Notes under the pieces: generated by a model
What the model saw: only the letters and a program-made list of their open reading frames with translations
Databases searched by the model: none
Told to the model about the DNA's origin: nothing
Program-made: the position numbers and the translations under genes
Part shown: piece by piece, positions 63,242 to 64,000 of the stretch
Layout: each line of letters starts with the position of its first letter
Position numbering within the stretch: position 1 is the stretch's first letter
NCBI RefSeq assembly: GCF_025263265.1
Contig: NZ_CP079869.1
Span: 1,364,001-1,428,000 of the forward strand
Direction of reading: 5' to 3'
Length of the DNA: 64,000 nt
Origin: Mycobacterium sp. SMC-4
GTDB taxonomy: Bacteria > Actinomycetota > Actinomycetes > Mycobacteriales > Mycobacteriaceae

Positions 63242-64000
63242 TGGTCAATCCAGCCGAAGTCGATGCAGTCATCCTGGTCGGTGGACTGGGCACCCGATTG
63301 CGGCCGTTGACGCTGTCGGCGCCCAAGCCGATGCTGCCGACCGCCGGGCTGCCGTTCCTGACCCACCTGCTGTCGCGGATCGCCGACGCCGGTATCGAAC
63401 ACGTGGTGCTGGGCACCTCCTACAAGGCCGGGGTGTTCGAGTCCGAGTTCGGCGACGGCTCGAAGTTCGGACTGCAGATCGACTACGTCGTCGAGGACGA
63501 GCCGCTGGGCACCGGCGGCGGTATCGCCAACGTCGCCTCCCGGCTGCGCCACGACACCGCAGTGGTGTTCAACGGCGACGTGCTGTCCGGCTGCGATCTA
63601 CCCGCGCTGCTGGACTCGCACTTCGAGCGCAACGCCGACGTGACCCTGCACCTGGTGCGCGTCGGCGACCCGCGGGCATTCGGTTGTGTGCCAACCGATT
63701 CCGATGGCGTCGTGACGGCGTTTCTGGAGAAGACGCAGGATCCGCCGACCGACCAGATCAACGCCGGCTGCTATGTGTTCAAGCGTTCGGTGATCGACGC
63801 GATCCCCAAGGGTCGGGCGCTGTCGGTGGAGCGTGAGGTGTTCCCGCGTCTGCTCACCGAGGGACTGAAGGTGTGTGGGTATGTCGATGCCAGCTATTGG
63901 CGCGATATGGGTACACCCGAGGACTTCGTGCGTGGCTCGGCGGATCTGGTGCGCGGGATTGCGCCGTCGCCGGCATTGACGCATCAGCGGGGGGAGAAAC
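63241..64000 (+). CDS. manB: Mannose-1-phosphate guanylyltransferase-like ManB (partial)
   Basis: The first 253 residues of a nucleotidyltransferase, cut by the window end (Rv3264c homologue). The signature LVGGLGTRLRPLTLSAPKPM, GTGGGIANV, VVFNGDVLSG and YWRDMGTPEDFVRG are those of the NTP_transferase family that makes GDP-mannose or related nucleotide sugars. If it makes GDP-mannose, it supplies lipomannan-type glycans and also the substrate of the AlgD-like enzyme at 27.7-29.0 kb. ATG 63241 overlaps the wbbL1 stop. Confidence 0.9.
   Translation, partial: MVNPAEVDAVILVGGLGTRLRPLTLSAPKPMLPTAGLPFLTHLLSRIADAGIEHVVLGTSYKAGVFESEFGDGSKFGLQIDYVVEDEPLGTGGGIANVASRLRHDTAVVFNGDVLSGCDLPALLDSHFERNADVTLHLVRVGDPRAFGCVPTDSDGVVTAFLEKTQDPPTDQINAGCYVFKRSVIDAIPKGRALSVEREVFPRLLTEGLKVCGYVDASYWRDMGTPEDFVRGSADLVRGIAPSPALTHQRGEK

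Overview
The window is high-GC DNA from a mycobacterium, most likely a rapid grower of the Mycolicibacterium type. The evidence is a set of mycobacterial landmark genes in roughly H37Rv order but read from the other strand: rsbW-sigF, accA3, the SufE-like Rv3284 homologue, sseA, maf, accE5, accD5, the GtrA gene (Rv3277), purK, purE, fadE25, the Rv3268 and Rv3267 homologues, rmlD, wbbL1 and manB. Synteny statements come from memory of H37Rv, not from a search.

Layout. 1-4600: edge of a membrane-anchored Mrr-type nuclease, a CsbD stress protein, the rsbW-sigF pair with an adjacent STAS protein, and small secreted or unknown genes. 4600-14400: acyl-CoA carboxylase genes (accA3; accE5-accD5), a GAF-ANTAR regulator, sulfur-transfer genes, a membrane acyltransferase, maf, and the first of two paralogous small secreted proteins. 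14600-16300: a membrane phosphohydrolase and the second paralogue. 16300-51800: a large polysaccharide island that H37Rv lacks between accD5 and the Rv3277 homologue. 51800-64000: conserved purine, fadE25, birA and cell-wall linker genes (lcp1, rmlD, wbbL1, manB).

The island holds two Wzx/Wzy-type modules. Module A (about 16.3-32.1 kb plus the sugar transferase at 35.4 kb) has visibly lower GC from about 18 kb on. It encodes a DUF4012 protein, a Wzc-like tyrosine kinase, a low-molecular-weight tyrosine phosphatase, two FkbM-like methyltransferases, a flippase, two glycosyltransferases, a heparinase II/III-family lyase, a polymerase, and a GDP-mannose 6-dehydrogenase that matches AlgD in length and in the positions of its catalytic residues. 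I infer that module A makes a uronic-acid (mannuronate-containing) exopolysaccharide. A complete IS21-family element with a 6-bp target duplication sits between its polymerase and its sugar transferase, and an IS256-family remnant lies upstream of the polymerase.

Module B (37.6-51.8 kb) is high-GC. It encodes a BcsB-like secreted protein with no cellulose synthase, a Wzz-like protein with an apparently dead kinase domain, two glycosyltransferases, a flippase, a polymerase, a Tat-type beta-helix lipoprotein, a second sugar-1-phosphate transferase, a cis-prenyltransferase-like protein that has lost two conserved residues, and an FAD oxidoreductase. GDP-mannose from manB at the window's end could feed the AlgD step, so the conserved wall pathway and the island may share precursors. 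No rRNA, tRNA or CRISPR array was seen.
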